64,000 nt of DNA from Catellatospora bangladeshensis. GTDB lineage: Bacteria; Actinomycetota; Actinomycetes; Mycobacteriales; Micromonosporaceae. The DNA is taken from assembly GCF_016862575.1 (NCBI RefSeq), contig NZ_BONF01000016.1:186001-250000 (forward strand). The letters are read 5' to 3'. The notes under the pieces were generated by a model that saw only the letters and a program-made list of their open reading frames with translations, was not told the origin of the DNA and ran no database searches. The position numbers and the translations under genes were made by a program. Below are positions 23,500 to 32,395 of the stretch, one piece after another. The first letter of the stretch is position 1. Every line of letters starts with the position of its first letter.

Positions 23500-24798
23500 A
23501 TGACCGCGCGCATCCGAGAGGTGGTCGTCACGCCGGTGGCGTTTCCGGATCCGCCGCTGCTGAACTCGGCGGGGGTACACCAGCCGTGGGCGCTGCGCGC
23601 GATCGTCGAGCTGCGGTGCGGGGACGGGCTGATCGGGCTGGGGGAGACCTACGGCGACGCGCCGCACCTGGAGCTGCTGCGCGGCGTGGGGCCGACGCTG
23701 GTCGGGCTGGACCCGTTCGACACCAACGGGTTGTGGCGGCGGGTGGGCCGGGCGCTGGGCGGCGTGGACGCGCCGGACCGGCACGGGCTGACAGGCGGGT
23801 CGAGCCCGCAGAAGACGGCGCTGCGGGTGTTCAGCCCGTTCGAGGTGGCCTGCCTCGACCTGCAGGGACACCTGATCGGGCGGCCGGTGGCGGACCTGCT
23901 CGGCGGCAGGGTGCGCGACCGGGTGCCGTTCTCGGCGTACCTGTTCTACAAGTGGGCCGCGCACCCGCCCGCGGACGGCCCCGCGTCGCTGGTCGGCGGC
24001 CTGCCACCGGCCGGCGACCCGTATCCCGAGGCGCTGGACCCGGCCGGGATCGTCGAGCAGGCCCGGCTGATGATCGCGCAGTACGGCTTCGGCTCGATCA
24101 AGCTCAAGGGCGGCGTGTTCCCGCCCGGCGAGGAGATCGCCGCGATCCGCGCGCTGCGCGAGGCGTTCCCCGAGCTGCCGCTGCGCCTGGACCCGAACGC
24201 CGCCTGGAGCGTCGCGACGTCCATCCGCGTCGCGGAGGAGACCGAAGGGCTGCTGGAGTACCTGGAGGACCCCACACCGGGCATCGCCGGCATGGCCGAG
24301 GTCGCCGAGGCGGCGCCGATGCCGCTGGCCACCAACATGTGCGTGGTCAGCCCGGCCGACATCCCGCCCGGCTTCACCCAGGAGGCGGTCGGCGTCGTGC
24401 TGTCCGACCACCACTACTGGGGCGGCCTGCGGCGCAGCGCCGAGCTGGCCGCGATGTGCCGCACCTGGGGCGTCGGGGTGTCCATGCACTCCAACAGCCA
24501 CCTGGGCATCAGCCTCGCCGCGATGACGCAGCTCGGCGCGGCGCTGCCCGAGCTGACCTACGCCGCCGACACCCACACGCCGTGGCAGTGCGGGGTGGAC
24601 GTGCTGGACAGGCCGCTGCCGATCACCGGCGGCGCGGTGACCGTGCCCGACGCGCCCGGCCTCGGCGTGGCCCTGGACCGCGACGCGCTCGCCCGGCTGC
24701 ACGAGAACTACCTGCGCTGCGCGATCCGCGAACGCGACGACACGTCGTACCGCCGGATCTTCGAGCCCGGCTACACGAGGCGGAGGCCGCGATGGTGA
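23500..24798 (+). CDS. gudD: Glucarate dehydratase (enolase superfamily)
   Basis: A 432-residue enolase-superfamily enzyme. The N-terminal capping domain starts IREVVVTPVAFPDPPLLNSA with the typical glucarate dehydratase W-A motif in HQPWALRAIVEL. Barrel residues: the K-x-K base in GSIKLKGGVF, D-x-N metal ligand in LRLDPNAAWSV, the E ligand in LEYLEDPTPG, and His in VSMHSNSHLGIS. It dehydrates D-glucarate (or the galactarate-derived epimer) to 5-dehydro-4-deoxy-D-glucarate, the substrate of the preceding gene product. The ATG at 23500 was chosen over the frame's earlier codons because homology begins here. Confidence 0.92.
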   Translation: MTARIREVVVTPVAFPDPPLLNSAGVHQPWALRAIVELRCGDGLIGLGETYGDAPHLELLRGVGPTLVGLDPFDTNGLWRRVGRALGGVDAPDRHGLTGGSSPQKTALRVFSPFEVACLDLQGHLIGRPVADLLGGRVRDRVPFSAYLFYKWAAHPPADGPASLVGGLPPAGDPYPEALDPAGIVEQARLMIAQYGFGSIKLKGGVFPPGEEIAAIRALREAFPELPLRLDPNAAWSVATSIRVAEETEGLLEYLEDPTPGIAGMAEVAEAAPMPLATNMCVVSPADIPPGFTQEAVGVVLSDHHYWGGLRRSAELAAMCRTWGVGVSMHSNSHLGISLAAMTQLGAALPELTYAADTHTPWQCGVDVLDRPLPITGGAVTVPDAPGLGVALDRDALARLHENYLRCAIRERDDTSYRRIFEPGYTRRRPRW

Positions 24799-25967
24799 TC
24801 AGCGTGCACGCGTTCCCGTGGGACGTGCTCGGCGACGGGCCGGGCTTCGTGGAGCGGTTCGAGCGCACCGGCGCGGACGCGGTGACCCTGGCGGTGTCGT
24901 ACCACAGCACGCGGGCGGCGACCCCGCTGCACCCGGCGCGCCGCCTGGTCGACGCCCGGTACGCCGCGCTCTACCGGCCCGTACGCGAGGCGGCCTGGGC
25001 CGGGCGGCGGCTGGTGCCGCAGGGTCCGGATTGGACGGCCGAGGACGCGGCGGGGGAGGCCGCCGAGCTGCTGCGCGCGGCGGGGATCCCGGTGAACGCC
25101 TGGGTCGTGCTGGCCCACAACACCCGGCTGGGCCTGGCCCACCCGGACCTGAGCGTGCGCAACTGCTTCGGCGAGCGGTATCCCTACGCGCTGTGCCCGT
25201 CGCAGCCGGAGGTGCGCGAGCACTGCGCGCTCCTGGCCGCCGAGGCGCTGCGGGGCCTGCCGGTGAGCGGGGTGTCGCTGGAATCGGCCGGGCAGATGGG
25301 CGTGGCGCACCTCGGCTGCCACGAGAAGACCGACGGCGCCTTCTCGCCGCCGGTGCAGCGGCTGCTGAGCATCTGCTGCTGCGAGGCCTGCACCGCGTCC
25401 TGGACGGCGGCCGGGCTCGACCCCGGCGAGGCCCTCACCGCGCTGCGGGACGCGGTGCGCGCCGGGGCCGAGCCTCCTGGCGGCGATGACCTTGCAGGCG
25501 GGGTCGGCATACCCGGGCGTGGCGGCCCATGGCTTCCCGGGGAGCTGGCGTCCGAGCTGCTCTCGGTGCGCCAGGCGGCGGCCGCCGCGTTGCAGCGCGA
25601 CGTGCTGGCGGCGGTGCGCGAGCACGCTCCCCAGGCCTCGATCACCCTGCACGGCCATCCCGACCCGTGGGCGGCGGGGCCGTCGCCGGGGCTCCCGCCG
25701 CGGCTGCCGTCCGAGGTGGACAAGGTGCTGGTGCCGTGCTGGCCGACCGACCCCGGCACCGCCGATCTGGTGTCCGCGCTCGCGGGCCGGGCGACCGTGG
25801 ACGCCTACGTCACCGTGCTGCCGCCCGCGCGTCCGGACGATCTGTCCGCGCACGTCGCCCGGCTGCGCGAGGCGGGTGCCGCCCGGCTCAGCCTGTACCA
25901 CCTCGGCCTGGCCGGGTCGGACCGGCAGCCGCTGCTGGCCACCCTGGTCAAGGAGTTCCGCGGTTGA
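24792..25967 (+). CDS. Unassigned TIM-barrel-like protein of the uronate operon
   Basis: A 391-residue soluble protein that I cannot name. It overlaps gudD by 7 bases, so it is part of the operon. Sequence layout suggests a glycosidase-like (beta/alpha)8 barrel: VISVHAFPWDVLGDG at strand 1, VNAWVVLAHNTRLGL, CPSQPEVREHCALLAAEAL, GVSLESAGQMGVAH (a Glu at a barrel end) and a Cys cluster SICCCEACTASW like those in some GH-A-type proteins. It has no signal peptide, hence cytosolic. Candidate jobs are hydrolysis of imported oligouronides or the missing aldarolactone-opening step; both are inference. Confidence 0.75.
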   Translation: MVISVHAFPWDVLGDGPGFVERFERTGADAVTLAVSYHSTRAATPLHPARRLVDARYAALYRPVREAAWAGRRLVPQGPDWTAEDAAGEAAELLRAAGIPVNAWVVLAHNTRLGLAHPDLSVRNCFGERYPYALCPSQPEVREHCALLAAEALRGLPVSGVSLESAGQMGVAHLGCHEKTDGAFSPPVQRLLSICCCEACTASWTAAGLDPGEALTALRDAVRAGAEPPGGDDLAGGVGIPGRGGPWLPGELASELLSVRQAAAAALQRDVLAAVREHAPQASITLHGHPDPWAAGPSPGLPPRLPSEVDKVLVPCWPTDPGTADLVSALAGRATVDAYVTVLPPARPDDLSAHVARLREAGAARLSLYHLGLAGSDRQPLLATLVKEFRG

Positions 25968-26074
25968 CCGGGCGGGTGACCTCCGGCGGCGGTGTGCTGC
26001 CTCGGGAAGGGGCAACTCGTGTGATGCCGGCGCAACACACGGGTTGCCGGGCGCCAGTAGTACTCCCGCGGTCC

Positions 26075-26110
26075 ACAACTTCTGTGTTGTACCCACATCC
26101 CAGAAGTTGT
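26075..26110. repeat. Inverted repeat family C, copy 1
   Basis: ACAACTTCTG (26075-26084) pairs with CAGAAGTTGT (26101-26110), with GTTGTACCCACA in the loop and GGTCC flanks. A second copy is at 42869-42906. It fills the gap before the aldehyde dehydrogenase gene and may end or attenuate upstream transcription. Confidence 0.78.
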
Positions 26111-26142
26111 AGGTCCGCCACCGAACACCATGAGGAGCGGGC

Positions 26143-27432
26143 ATGAATGTATCGAATGCCGTCGAACGGGCCGGGCAGGCGGCTCCGCAGCTGGCGGCGG
26201 CGAGCGGCGAGCTGCGCCGGACGATGCTGCACGCGTGCGCCGACGCGCTCGTGCCGGCCGGGGACGAGATCGTGGCCACGGCCATGGCCGAGACCGGGCT
26301 GGCCGAGGCGCGGCTGCGCGGCGAGCTGGCCCGCACCGCCGACCAGTTCCGGCAGTACGGCGACCATGCCGCCAAGCCGTGGCGGCGCGTGTCGGCCGGT
26401 GCCGCCATGGGCGGAGCCGACGTGGTGACCGTGCCGGTGCCGGTCGGGCCGGTCGCCGTGTTCGCGGCGTCGAACTTCCCGCTGGCCTTCGGCGTGACCG
26501 GCACGGACACCGCCTCGGCGCTGGCCGCCGGCTGCCCCGTGGTCGTCAAGGCACACCCGGCGCAGCCGCGTACCGCGGAATTGCTGGGCGAGCTGCTGTC
26601 CCGGGCCCTGCCCGACGGAGCGTTCTCGCTGGTCGCGGGCGGGCCTGCGGTGTCGCTGGAGCTGGTCCGCGCGCCGGGGATCCGGGCGGTCGGATTCACC
26701 GGGTCGCTCCAGGGCGGCCGGGCGCTGATGGACGCGGCGGCGAGCCGTCCCGACCCCATCCCGGTGTACGCGGAGATGGGCTCGCTCAATCCCGTGCTGG
26801 TGCTGCCCGGCGCGGCCGGGCAGGCAACGGTGTCCGCGCTCGCGGCGGCCGTGACCGGGTCGGCGGGACAGCTGTGCACCAAGCCGGGCCTGGTGCTGAC
26901 GGCGTCGGCCGGGTTCGCGGACGAGCTGGCCGCGGCCGTGGCGGCGCTGCCGGTGCACCGGATGCTGACACCCGGCATGGCCGAGGCGCATCAGCGCTGG
27001 CAGGCCACCGCCTCGGCGGCGCATCGCGTGGTGGCCGGGGCGGGGGAACCCGCACCGTTCGCGGTCGTCGTCGACGCGGCCGACCTGGTCGGTGAGCTGC
27101 TTGCGGAGCACTTCGGGCCGTCGCTGGTGATCGCGGTCGGCGAGCCCGGCGAGGTGCTGGGACGGCTGGAGGGTTCGCTGACCGCGTCGGTGTACGCCGG
27201 GGACGGCGACCGGGACGCGGCACGGGCACTGCTGCCCACGCTGCTGGCGAGTGCCGGGCGGATCATCTGGAACGGGGTGCCCACCGGCGTCGCGGTCTGC
27301 GACGCCATGCACCACGGCGGCCCCTGGCCGGCCACGTCGGCGTCGTGGTCCACGTCGGTCGGCACGGAGGCGATAGAGCGGTTCCGCCGTCCCGTAGCAC
27401 TCCAGGGCCTACCCGCCGACCTCCTCCCCTGA
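26143..27432 (+). CDS. Alpha-ketoglutarate semialdehyde (2,5-dioxopentanoate) dehydrogenase
   Basis: A 429-residue NAD(P)+-dependent aldehyde dehydrogenase. Visible are the oxyanion Asn in FAASNFPLAFGV, the cofactor stretch VVVKAHPAQPRTAEL, GFTGSLQGGRAL, catalytic Glu in VYAEMGSLNPVLVLPG, and catalytic Cys in GSAGQLCTKPGLVL. This signature (Q-x-C-T-K-P) is typical of the 2,5-dioxopentanoate branch. It would oxidise the kdgD product to 2-oxoglutarate, closing the pathway into the TCA cycle. It is shorter than the usual ~500 residues, lacking part of the N-terminus and some loops. Confidence 0.85.
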   Translation: MNVSNAVERAGQAAPQLAAASGELRRTMLHACADALVPAGDEIVATAMAETGLAEARLRGELARTADQFRQYGDHAAKPWRRVSAGAAMGGADVVTVPVPVGPVAVFAASNFPLAFGVTGTDTASALAAGCPVVVKAHPAQPRTAELLGELLSRALPDGAFSLVAGGPAVSLELVRAPGIRAVGFTGSLQGGRALMDAAASRPDPIPVYAEMGSLNPVLVLPGAAGQATVSALAAAVTGSAGQLCTKPGLVLTASAGFADELAAAVAALPVHRMLTPGMAEAHQRWQATASAAHRVVAGAGEPAPFAVVVDAADLVGELLAEHFGPSLVIAVGEPGEVLGRLEGSLTASVYAGDGDRDAARALLPTLLASAGRIIWNGVPTGVAVCDAMHHGGPWPATSASWSTSVGTEAIERFRRPVALQGLPADLLP

Positions 27433-27439
27433 ACCACCG

Positions 27440-27488
27440 CCGACCCGCCGACCTGCCGACCCGCCGACCCGCCGACCTCGCCGACCCC
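27440..27488. repeat. Short tandem repeat, 8-base unit
   Basis: About six copies of GCCGACCC/GCCGACCT follow the aldehyde dehydrogenase stop, with one extra base before the last. Non-coding; such tracts vary by slippage. Confidence 0.8.
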
Positions 27489-27525
27489 GTCGGCTCCGTG
27501 TCGGCGCCGTGGTGTGGGCGCGCGT

Positions 27526-27592
27526 GATGATCGCGGTCTCGTGTCATGATCTGCGGTCCTACCGCACCTTTCGACACGAGACCGCGATCATC
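27526..27592. repeat. Long perfect inverted repeat
   Basis: Perfect 20-base arms, left GATGATCGCGGTCTCGTGTC (27526-27545), right its complement (27573-27592), with a 27-base loop. With the tandem repeat and the operator at 27707 it fills the 387-base gene-free gap 27433-27819. It probably terminates the catabolic operon. No second copy seen in the window. Confidence 0.82.
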
Positions 27593-27706
27593 GCGGCGCG
27601 CTGCCCTCAAGATCGGGTTGATCTTGCAGTTGGCGCGGTGAGTTAGTCCTATTTGGGCGTGTCGCCCTCACGGTTCGCGCAAGATCGCCGCTCCGGGGAA
27701 GATCGG

Positions 27707-27730
27707 TGCCGTCCATGTATCTGGACGGCA
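27707..27730. promoter_or_regulatory. Uronate-regulon operator, site 3
   Basis: A 24-base palindrome with arms TGCCGTCCA / TGGACGGCA and centre TGTATC. Its core GTCCATGTATCTGGAC (27711-27726) matches the sites at 17434 and 19253. It lies 90 bases before the secreted beta-helix protein gene, placing that gene in the same regulon. Confidence 0.75.
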
Positions 27731-27819
27731 TGCCAGTTTGTGGCAGGCTATTGACCTGATGGATAGATGTCAGCAAACTGACCGATCAACAGCTGACAAC
27801 CGTCCCCATCGGAGCTGAG

Positions 27820-30155
27820 ATGTCCCGACGATCCGTTTCCGTGCCCCTGCTGGCCGTGCTCACCGTGGCGGGCCTGGCCGCAGCCGTCCTGGCCGTCGCC
27901 CCGCACGGCCCCGCGCTGGTCCCGGCCGCCGCGCTGACCACCCTCGACCTGTCCGCCGCCAACCGGCGTGCCCCGATCTCCGGCCTGTACGACTGGTCCA
28001 AGGCCGGCTACCGCGGCGGCGCGAACCTGCCCGGCGCGGCCGAGACCAACCCCGACGCCGCCTGCCAGATCACCGCCGCCGAGCTGGCGAGCCAGTACGC
28101 GGTGACCCCGAACGACGGCGCCGACGACTCGGCCGGGCTGCAGGCCGCGATCGACGCGATCCGAACCGGCTGCTCACGAGCGCGAGCTACACGAAGCTCT
28201 CCCTGATCACGCTGCCCGCGGGCACGATCAACGTCTCCCGGCAGCTCGGCGTCGACGCCGACTACCTGATCATCCGAGGCGCGGGCAGCGGCACCGGCGG
28301 CACGAAGATCGTGTTCCGTCCCGACGCGAACACCCGCTACGACGCGCTCACCGCCGACGGGTCGGACTGGGACGAGGACGGCTCGGGCTACGGCTCCGCC
28401 GCGGGCGGCTGGATCTGGCCCGGCCGGGGCCTGTTCCGCGTGCAGTCCAGGGGCGTGTACACCAGCTACGCGAGCGAGTACGCCGCCGCGCCGGCCAACC
28501 GGAAGGACCTGTTCGAGGGCACCGTCAATGTGCACTGGAAGGCCGGGCTGAAGCTGCGCGGCAAGACCGGCGACACCGGCTTCGCGGCCCGCCAGGGCGA
28601 CACGGTGGTGCACCTGGCCACCAGCGGCTCGCTGAGCGCGTTCACGGTCGGCGGCCTGGTCAACATCCGCGCCGCGAACTCGCTCAACTTCTACGCCCAG
28701 CAGAACGTCACGCCCGCCGACGGCACCCTGCAGAACATCCACATGCGCCAGCAGATCTTCACGATCACCGCCGTGGACAGCACCAACCGCACCATCACCG
28801 TGGACAAGCCGCTGGAGTACGACGTCCCGGTCACCTCGACCTCGGACGGCTCGGCCGCCATCAACGGCGCCGTGTACGACTCCAAGGCCGCGCCGCTGGT
28901 CGACCCGGTGCTCGGCGTCGGCTTCGAGAACTTCGCGATGACCCAGGACATGCCCGGCCTGAACGCCGCCGACGCGGTGCACAATTACGGCAACATGTCC
29001 CCGGCCGACGAGATGCACGGCATCGTGTTCAAGTGGGCCGCGAACTCCTGGGTGCGCGGCATCAGCGCCACCATGACCGGCTCCCACCCGATCGTCTCCG
29101 AGGAGGCGTACCGGCTGCAGATCGTCGGCAACAGCTTCGACGGCTCCTGGAACAAGGGCAAGGGCGGCAACGGCTACTTCCGCGGCTCGCGCGTCTGGGA
29201 TTCGCTATACGCCGGCAACGTCTCCCGTAACCTGCGCCACTTCACGTTCCAGTGGTCGGCCTCGGGCAACGTCGTCATCGGCAACGACTTCGACTCCGAT
29301 GTCAACCTGCACGGCGGCTGGGAGCGCAACAACCTCATCGAGCTGAACACGGTGACGGTGCCGTACGAGCACCGCTCGGGCAGCTGCACCGCCAACTGCG
29401 GCGAGGAGGGCGGCGGCGGCCCGGACGCCTCGACCTGGTTCCCGATCTGGTGGGGCGCGGGCAAGAAGGCGGTCAAGTGGTCCGGCTCGTCCGGCCCCCG
29501 CAACGTCTTCTTCAACAACACCATGACCAAGCAGCTCACCGCGGGCGCCGCCTACACCCCGTACTACGCCGACCGCCAGCGCATCTACCAGTTCGGCTGG
29601 AACGGCACCGGCTGGAAGCACCTCGACTCCGGCGGCACGCCGATCCCGGACTGGGCCTCGCGGGAGCAGCTCGACTACACCGGCGGCCACGGCGTCGACG
29701 CCACCCGCACCGACCCCGCCCAGTCCCTCTTCCTCAAGTCCCTGACCGGCACCCCCAGCCCGTCCGCGCCCGCCTCGCCCTCCGCCCCGGCGTCGCCCAG
29801 CGCGTCTCCGTCACCGTCGGCATCCCCCTCGGCCGCGCCGTCCGCGTCACCCAGCGCTCCGTCGAGCTGCCTGACCGCCCGCACGGTCAAGACGTCGAGC
29901 TGGAGCACCGGTTACGGCATGGACGTCTTCATCAAGAACAACTGCGCCACCGCGACGACCGCCTGGCGCGTCGAGTTCGACCTGCCCGCCAGCACCACCG
30001 TCAGCAGCTCCTGGAGCTCCACCCGCACCAGCTCCGCCCAGCACCACACCTTCGTCAACGTCGCCTACAACGGCGACATCGCCCCCGGCCAGGAGGAGAG
30101 CTTCGGCTTCAACGCCGCCGGCACCGCCAACCCCTACAACATCACCCCCCGATAG
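27820..30155 (+). pseudogene. Secreted pectate-lyase-like beta-helix protein with CBM2, frameshifted
   Basis: Residues 1-40 are a signal peptide (RRSVSVPLLAVLTVAGLAAA). The first frame then reads ...GADDSAGLQAAIDAIR, the usual start of a pectate-lyase-like (Pfam Pectate_lyase_3) right-handed beta helix, and hits a stop at 28204. The natural continuation, SYTKLSLITLPAGTINVSRQ, is in another frame and stays open to 30155, so one base appears lost near 28160-28185. The rest holds the helix repeats (for example GNSFDGSWNKGKGGNGYFRG), a Ser/Pro/Ala linker (near 29750-29860) and a C-terminal CBM2-like cellulose/chitin-binding domain (CLTARTVKTSSW ... APGQEESFGF). It is either a recent pseudogene or a sequencing error. 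In the intact state it would attack a uronic-acid polymer outside the cell. Confidence 0.8.
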
Positions 30156-30207
30156 AAGGAAGGGCACCTTCTTAACGCTATGTGTAGAAGAAGGTGCCCT
30201 TCTTAAC
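30156..30207. repeat. Inverted repeat family A, copy 2
   Basis: Same element as at 18328, in reverse orientation: AAGGGCACCTTCTT (30160-30173) pairs with AAGAAGGTGCCCTT (30188-30201). It begins directly after the stop of the beta-helix protein and would terminate it. Confidence 0.88.
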
Positions 30208-30533
30208 TCCTCATGCGTCCAGCCTCGCGCCCAGCCGCTCCAACAGCTCAAGGATGGGCAGCACCGATTCCCTGTGGTCGAAGTCGCCCCATTGACCTTT
30301 GGCGCAGAAGATCCGCGATGCGGTCATCTGCTGACTTCTGACAATGTGGACCGTTGTGCTGTCGAAGACGATCGGTGCGGAGACTTCCTCGATCGGGCAT
30401 GCGACGCTGCACGTACGCGGGCCGTCACGATCCTGCGGGACCGGGAAGGGGCCGTTACAGTCACGGGGTACTCCGCTGCGACTTCCTACGCGACACCGCG
30501 AACCGCAGCCGGTCCGCGCCAGGAGGACTGCCG
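30208..30533. other. Gene-free gap before the nuclease gene
   Basis: These 326 bases hold no gene I can support. A 38-codon minus-strand frame (30327-30211, starting MTASRIFCAKGQWGDFDHRE) has plausible composition but no ribosome site or recognised family; it may be a gene remnant. The last 15 bases carry the aggagg site of the next gene. Confidence 0.5.
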
Positions 30534-31331
30534 ATGAGCAAGTACGAACCGCTGCGCTGGTTTCTCGCCGGACGCCCGGAAGACACTCGCGAGGTGCGCA
30601 TGAGCTTCGCGGAGATCGAGGGTCTGGTCGGCTCATTGCCCCGCTCGGCGAGGGAGTATCGGCCGTGGTGGGCCAACAGCGCACTCGTGCAGGCGCAGTC
30701 CTGGCTGGCTGCCGGATGGTCCATCGACTCGGTCAACCTGACCGCGGAGAACGTGGTCTTCGTCCGCAGCCGTGTGCGGCGGCGCGACACCGGCTCCCCT
30801 GTCACGGTTCGGCCGGTCGAAGCCCAGGTCGGCGACGTTTCGCGGCATGAGGAACGATCCGTCCGCACTACACCGCATGGGCCGTCGGCGCCGGTGGACC
30901 ACGATGGGCATGACCACACCGAGGCGGCGGTTCAGGCCCATGTCGTGACCCATCTCGCGCGGGACGGCTGGCTGATCCGGCGCGTCACGGACACGGAAAG
31001 CCGCGAGCAGGGGTTCGACGTGCTCGCGGAGAAGGCGGGCCGCACGCTCGTGGTCGAGGCCAAGGGGTACCCGAGCCGTTCTTATACCGATCCGCGCCGG
31101 GCGGGGGAGACAAAGCCGACGAGCCAGGCGACCCAGGCACGCCACTGGTACTCCGGTGCTCTGCTCAAAGCCGTGCTGACCCGGGACGAGCATCCTGCGT
31201 ACGAGATCGCCATCGCCCTGCCGGACATGCCGACCTATCGATCGCTGCACCGGCGGACCGCTGCCAGTTTGTCGCTATTGCAGGTCGGTGTGTTGTTCGT
31301 CGCGCCCGACGGTACGGTGTCCGTCGCCTGA
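30534..31331 (+). CDS. DUF7662-like domain joined to PD-(D/E)XK/Mrr-like nuclease domain
   Basis: A 265-residue cytosolic protein. Residues 1-78 (MSKYEPLRWFLAGRPEDTRE ... MSFAEIEGLVGSLPRSA ... WWAN ... GWSIDSVNL) match the DUF7662-type domain often attached to restriction and antiphage proteins. After a 45-residue linker, residues 128-265 carry a restriction-fold core: REQGFDVLAEKAGRTLVVEA followed by K, giving D162 and E175-A-K177. This is the catalytic D-(E)xK signature. It is likely a DNA-cleaving or defence-related nuclease; the target is unknown. An aggagg site precedes the ATG by 7 bases. It stands alone between family A repeats, as solitary defence genes often do. Confidence 0.75.
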   Translation: MSKYEPLRWFLAGRPEDTREVRMSFAEIEGLVGSLPRSAREYRPWWANSALVQAQSWLAAGWSIDSVNLTAENVVFVRSRVRRRDTGSPVTVRPVEAQVGDVSRHEERSVRTTPHGPSAPVDHDGHDHTEAAVQAHVVTHLARDGWLIRRVTDTESREQGFDVLAEKAGRTLVVEAKGYPSRSYTDPRRAGETKPTSQATQARHWYSGALLKAVLTRDEHPAYEIAIALPDMPTYRSLHRRTAASLSLLQVGVLFVAPDGTVSVA

Positions 31332-31436
31332 CCGGTGGCAGAGCCGCACGCTCCGGTTCCGTTGGGGCAGCCGAGTTCTGTCTTCAACACCGGCACCTCC
31401 CGACGGCATGTCGTGCGGCCGCCCTTCGCTCAGGAC

Positions 31437-31488
31437 GTTAAGAAGGGCACCTTCCTATACGCATAGCGTTAAGAAGGTGCCCTTCCTT
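31437..31488. repeat. Inverted repeat family A, copy 3
   Basis: Same orientation as the 18328 copy. Arms AAGGGCACCTTCCT (31443-31456) and AAGAAGGTGCCCTT (31471-31484), with one mismatch. It lies between two genes on the same strand, so here it would be a one-way terminator for the nuclease gene. Confidence 0.88.
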
Positions 31489-31531
31489 GCGGGGCGGCGG
31501 AGGGGTGTCGGATAGGTCAGAATGGTCAGTC

Positions 31532-32281
31532 ATGACCGAGATTCCGGGCCATCTGCGACCTTTCGTGCTCTCGCCGGCCGAGCTGGAACCCGAGCGCACG
31601 GGTTCCATCGACTTGTACGTGCCGGACGGCGACGGGCCCTTCCCCGGGGTGGTGATCCTGCACGGCGGTCCGCTGCCGCCGGACCTGCGCCCCACGCCCC
31701 GCGACTGGCCGGTGTATCGCGGATACGGTGCCCTGCTCGCCTCGCGGGGGCTCGTCGCGTCGGTCGTCGACCACCGCCTCTACGTGTTGCAGAACGCAGA
31801 CGGCGTCGTGCTGGACTATCCCACCGCGGCGGAAGACGTCACCGCTGCCGTCGATGCGGTGCGGGCCGATCCGCGGGTGGACGCCGACCGGATCGTGGTC
31901 TGGTTCTTCTCCGGTGGGGGCCTGCTCAGCGCGGACTGGCTGCGCGAGCCGCAGGCCTGGCTGCGCGGGGTGGCGCTGACGTATCCCGCGCTGGCGCCGC
32001 TGCCCGGCTGGCCGGTGGACCCGCGGTTCCGGCCTGTCGAGGCGGTCGCCGAGGCGGTGCCGCGGCAGGTCCCGATCGTGCTCACCCGGGTCGGGCTGGA
32101 GAAGCCGGAGATCGCCGAGACGGTGGCCGGATTCCTCGCGGCGGCTGAGGGCGCGGGTTGGCCGGTGGAGATCGTCGACGTGCCGCACGGCCAGCACTCG
32201 TTCGACGTGCTGGACCACACCGACGAGTCCCGGGAGGCGGTGCAGCGGATGGTCGCGCAGGTCGAGAAGCTGCTGGGCTGA
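31532..32281 (+). CDS. Alpha/beta hydrolase (dienelactone-hydrolase-like)
   Basis: A 249-residue cytosolic alpha/beta hydrolase. The oxyanion region is PFPGVVILHGGPLPPD; the nucleophile Ser sits in WFFSGGGLLSADWL (a F-S-G-G elbow rather than G-x-S-x-G); the acid and His are in the final third, with His in DVPHGQHSFDVLD. Substrate unknown. The ATG at 31532 was chosen because the frame upstream of it reads through the repeat. No operon partner. Confidence 0.8.
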   Translation: MTEIPGHLRPFVLSPAELEPERTGSIDLYVPDGDGPFPGVVILHGGPLPPDLRPTPRDWPVYRGYGALLASRGLVASVVDHRLYVLQNADGVVLDYPTAAEDVTAAVDAVRADPRVDADRIVVWFFSGGGLLSADWLREPQAWLRGVALTYPALAPLPGWPVDPRFRPVEAVAEAVPRQVPIVLTRVGLEKPEIAETVAGFLAAAEGAGWPVEIVDVPHGQHSFDVLDHTDESREAVQRMVAQVEKLLG

Positions 32282-32395
32282 TCAGGCCGGGCCGTCTCCG
32301 GGGCCGGACGCGGCCCGGCTCAATCGAAGCTTAAAAGATCCTTTATTGTTGCCTCACTGTAGGGGTTGTGTATTTCGGGCCATTACGGTGGCGCG

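Noticed and set aside
30211-30327. A 38-codon minus-strand frame before the nuclease gene
   Set aside because: No ribosome site, no family, short length; kept only as a note in the gap description.
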